Shown one piece after another: positions 62,317 to 64,000 of a stretch of 64,000 bases of DNA. Origin of the DNA: Xiphophorus maculatus (Eukaryota > Chordata > Actinopteri > Cyprinodontiformes > Poeciliidae); NCBI RefSeq assembly GCF_002775205.1, contig NC_036453.1, forward strand, positions 3,933,103-3,997,102. Direction: 5' to 3'. Numbering within the stretch: position 1 is the stretch's first letter; every line of letters begins with the position of its first letter. A program made the position numbers and the translations under genes. The notes beneath the pieces were generated by a model. It saw only the letters and a list, made by a program, of their open reading frames with translations, searched no databases and was not told the DNA's origin.

Positions 62317-64000
62317 ATTTTAGTCCTCCTCGGAGATTTGTAGAGTCGTAACTGGGAATAGTTGCTCGCTGTGGGAAGGGTAGAAGCCAAGGGTCCGTAC
62401 AAATAGGTGTCGCTTTAAGGAGCGTCAGCAGAGACGTCAATGCGTCTTCTGTTGCCAGGTAGCAGCCCGGAAAAACAGGAAGAGAGCAATGTTTCTTTGA
62501 ATAAGGTGCAGGTTTTAATGGCGTTAGCAATGGCGAAATTTCTAACAGTTTTGATATATTGTTAAACAATATATTTTTCTATTTAATTTCTTGGAAAATA
62601 TCTGTAAATTAGCGTGTCAACATTTAAACAAAAAATTAATTTTAAAAAGATTAACAATCGCAAACACGTGTTTGTTTATTTATTTATTTATTTGATTTTT
62701 TTTTGTTTGAAAAATATAGAATGAAAATTTTATCCCAATATAACATTGTGGAGAAAAAAGAGTAAATGTTTCATAATATATAGGATTTGTTGTTAAAAAT
62801 AAATACAGTTAAAGAGTTTTTGAAAAAAATAATTACTTCTCATGTTACAGAGAAGGAACAGGTTATTTCAGACAGCTAAAATATTTTTGTTCATCCGCCA
62901 TAACGCTGGCAAATAAAGAGCAAATGTTTCCAAATCTACATAATTTGTTGCCAATAATGATAGGAATAAACTCAGTTAAAGACTTTCTGGTTCAATATAT
63001 ATGGAAACATATATTAAAATGTCCATGTTCAAAACATGGAAATGATACAATTTAAGCACATTAACATTAAAATTGCAGCTTACAATTTTATTGCTGAAAA
63101 TAACTGACAGATTTCAGATCAGGTCAATGTATTAAGAAAAACAAAGAAACAAAACACAAAATATGAAAAAGTATGCCAGGAGTGTAGGCTTCAACAGTAA
63201 ATACATTGCTATGAAAGCAAAAAAAAAGTACAAAACAGATATTACAGACATAACAAATGACAAATATTCAGAGGTATACAACATTCATACATGTTTACAA
63301 CTTTTTTGACCGTACTCTTGGAAATAGAAGATAAACGTAGTTCGAGTTCCTTAACCAAAACTGTAAAAAAGTGTGAAGTATGCTCACTGCACCAGCTGGG
63401 GGCAGTAGTTCCCTCATTCCTGTTTGGAAGGGAAGAATTAGAAGAAGAAGAATTAGAAGAAGAAGAAGAAGAAGAAGAAGAAACAAGCGCGCGAAAACTG
63501 CCGTCATTTGTTTCTTGTTTTGAATCAATAATTTAAGGTAAGCTTGGCTCGTTTTTCATCGATCACATATTATATAAATCAGTGGTTTCAAAATCCATTA
63601 ATCGACAGGCAGAGTCCTGCAACTTTTAGATGTGTCCCTTGTACTATCAACACTTCGATTAAATAAAACTGCGTCACTAGCATGCTGTCAAGCTCTACAG
63701 AGCTCTGCTAATGAGCTAATATTGGAGCCAGGTCTGCTGAAGCAGAAAGGTTGCAGGAGTTTGAGTTTGTTGCAAAGTTTATTTTAAAGCGAAAAACCTA
63801 AATATTAGATTATTAAAACGAGGTAACGGGATGTTATTTTCCTAAGCTTTTAAATTAGCTAACTTTTGTTATTCAGTTTCGAGGTGTGTTTTCCACACTT
63901 TCTAATAATGAAAGTATGTGTAGTCTTCAGTGCCCTATATTGATCTTTTATTAGAATAAGAAATATACTTTCTTTTGTCACTTAACAGGGGAAAGACACA
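62317..64000. other. asl promoter side and right-hand intergenic DNA
   Basis: The first 200 bp hold the asl 5' UTR and promoter on the minus strand. The rest is AT-rich up to a GAA microsatellite (63437-63482). A CTCF-like CCAGCTGGGGGCAG lies at 63392-63405. A possible non-coding first exon of a plus-strand gene ends at AATTTAAG|GTAAGC (63537), with a possible acceptor TTAACAG near 63988. The gene itself would lie outside the window; I cannot identify it. Confidence 0.35.
63437..63482 (+). repeat. GAA trinucleotide microsatellite
   Basis: AGAAGAAGAA runs interrupted once by TTAGAA. Confidence 0.9.

Overview
The window is nuclear DNA of a ray-finned (teleost) fish. The evidence is a set of intron-rich vertebrate genes with GT/AG introns, AT-rich introns, and dense non-autonomous DNA transposons of fish type (Tol2-like hAT ends, Tc1 remnants, TTTAAAGGGATAG and CACTGCAAAAAC families). 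I cannot name the species from the sequence alone.

Layout, left to right. 1-2882: intergenic DNA with no recognised gene, holding a block that resembles the region upstream of vtn. 2883-12039 (minus): a 12-exon Na+/dicarboxylate cotransporter, slc13a2, with an apparent one-base frameshift in exon 1. 12688-18616: a young-looking LTR retrotransposon with identical 298-bp LTRs and one long gag-pol frame. Its integrase precedes its reverse transcriptase, the order of the Gmr1 group of Ty3/Gypsy elements. It sits between the divergent slc13a2 and vtn. 18617-21363: vtn upstream region with a LINE relic and AT-rich DNA. 21364-29237 (plus): vitronectin, 8 exons, with somatomedin B, RGD and hemopexin parts; intron 6 holds a dead Tc1 copy split by a smaller transposon. 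30674-30747 (minus): tRNA-Thr(AGT). 31073-31572 (minus): a remnant of a homeobox gene, most likely sebox. 35337-43666 (plus): fatty aldehyde dehydrogenase aldh3a2. 45031-54164 (plus): GPI-type carbonic anhydrase ca4. 56268-62316 (minus): argininosuccinate lyase asl, 16 exons. 62317-64000: asl promoter side and a possible first exon of an unseen plus-strand gene.

The genes do not form a pathway. They are ordinary vertebrate genes for transport (citrate and succinate uptake), plasma and matrix adhesion (vitronectin), lipid aldehyde oxidation (ALDH3A2), extracellular CO2 hydration (CA4) and the urea/arginine cycle (ASL). The slc13a2-vtn-sebox neighbourhood matches the human 17q11.2 arrangement, which supports the gene names.

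I re-derived all coding exon boundaries by hand from splice sites and reading phase. They join in frame in vtn, aldh3a2, ca4 and asl. They join in slc13a2 from exon 2 onward. I found no clearly new biological system. The points most worth a second look are the homeobox remnant, the slc13a2 frameshift, the LTR element with a full primer-binding site outside its 3' LTR, a possible ancient duplication around vtn, and a recurring class of perfect short-loop hairpins in introns.
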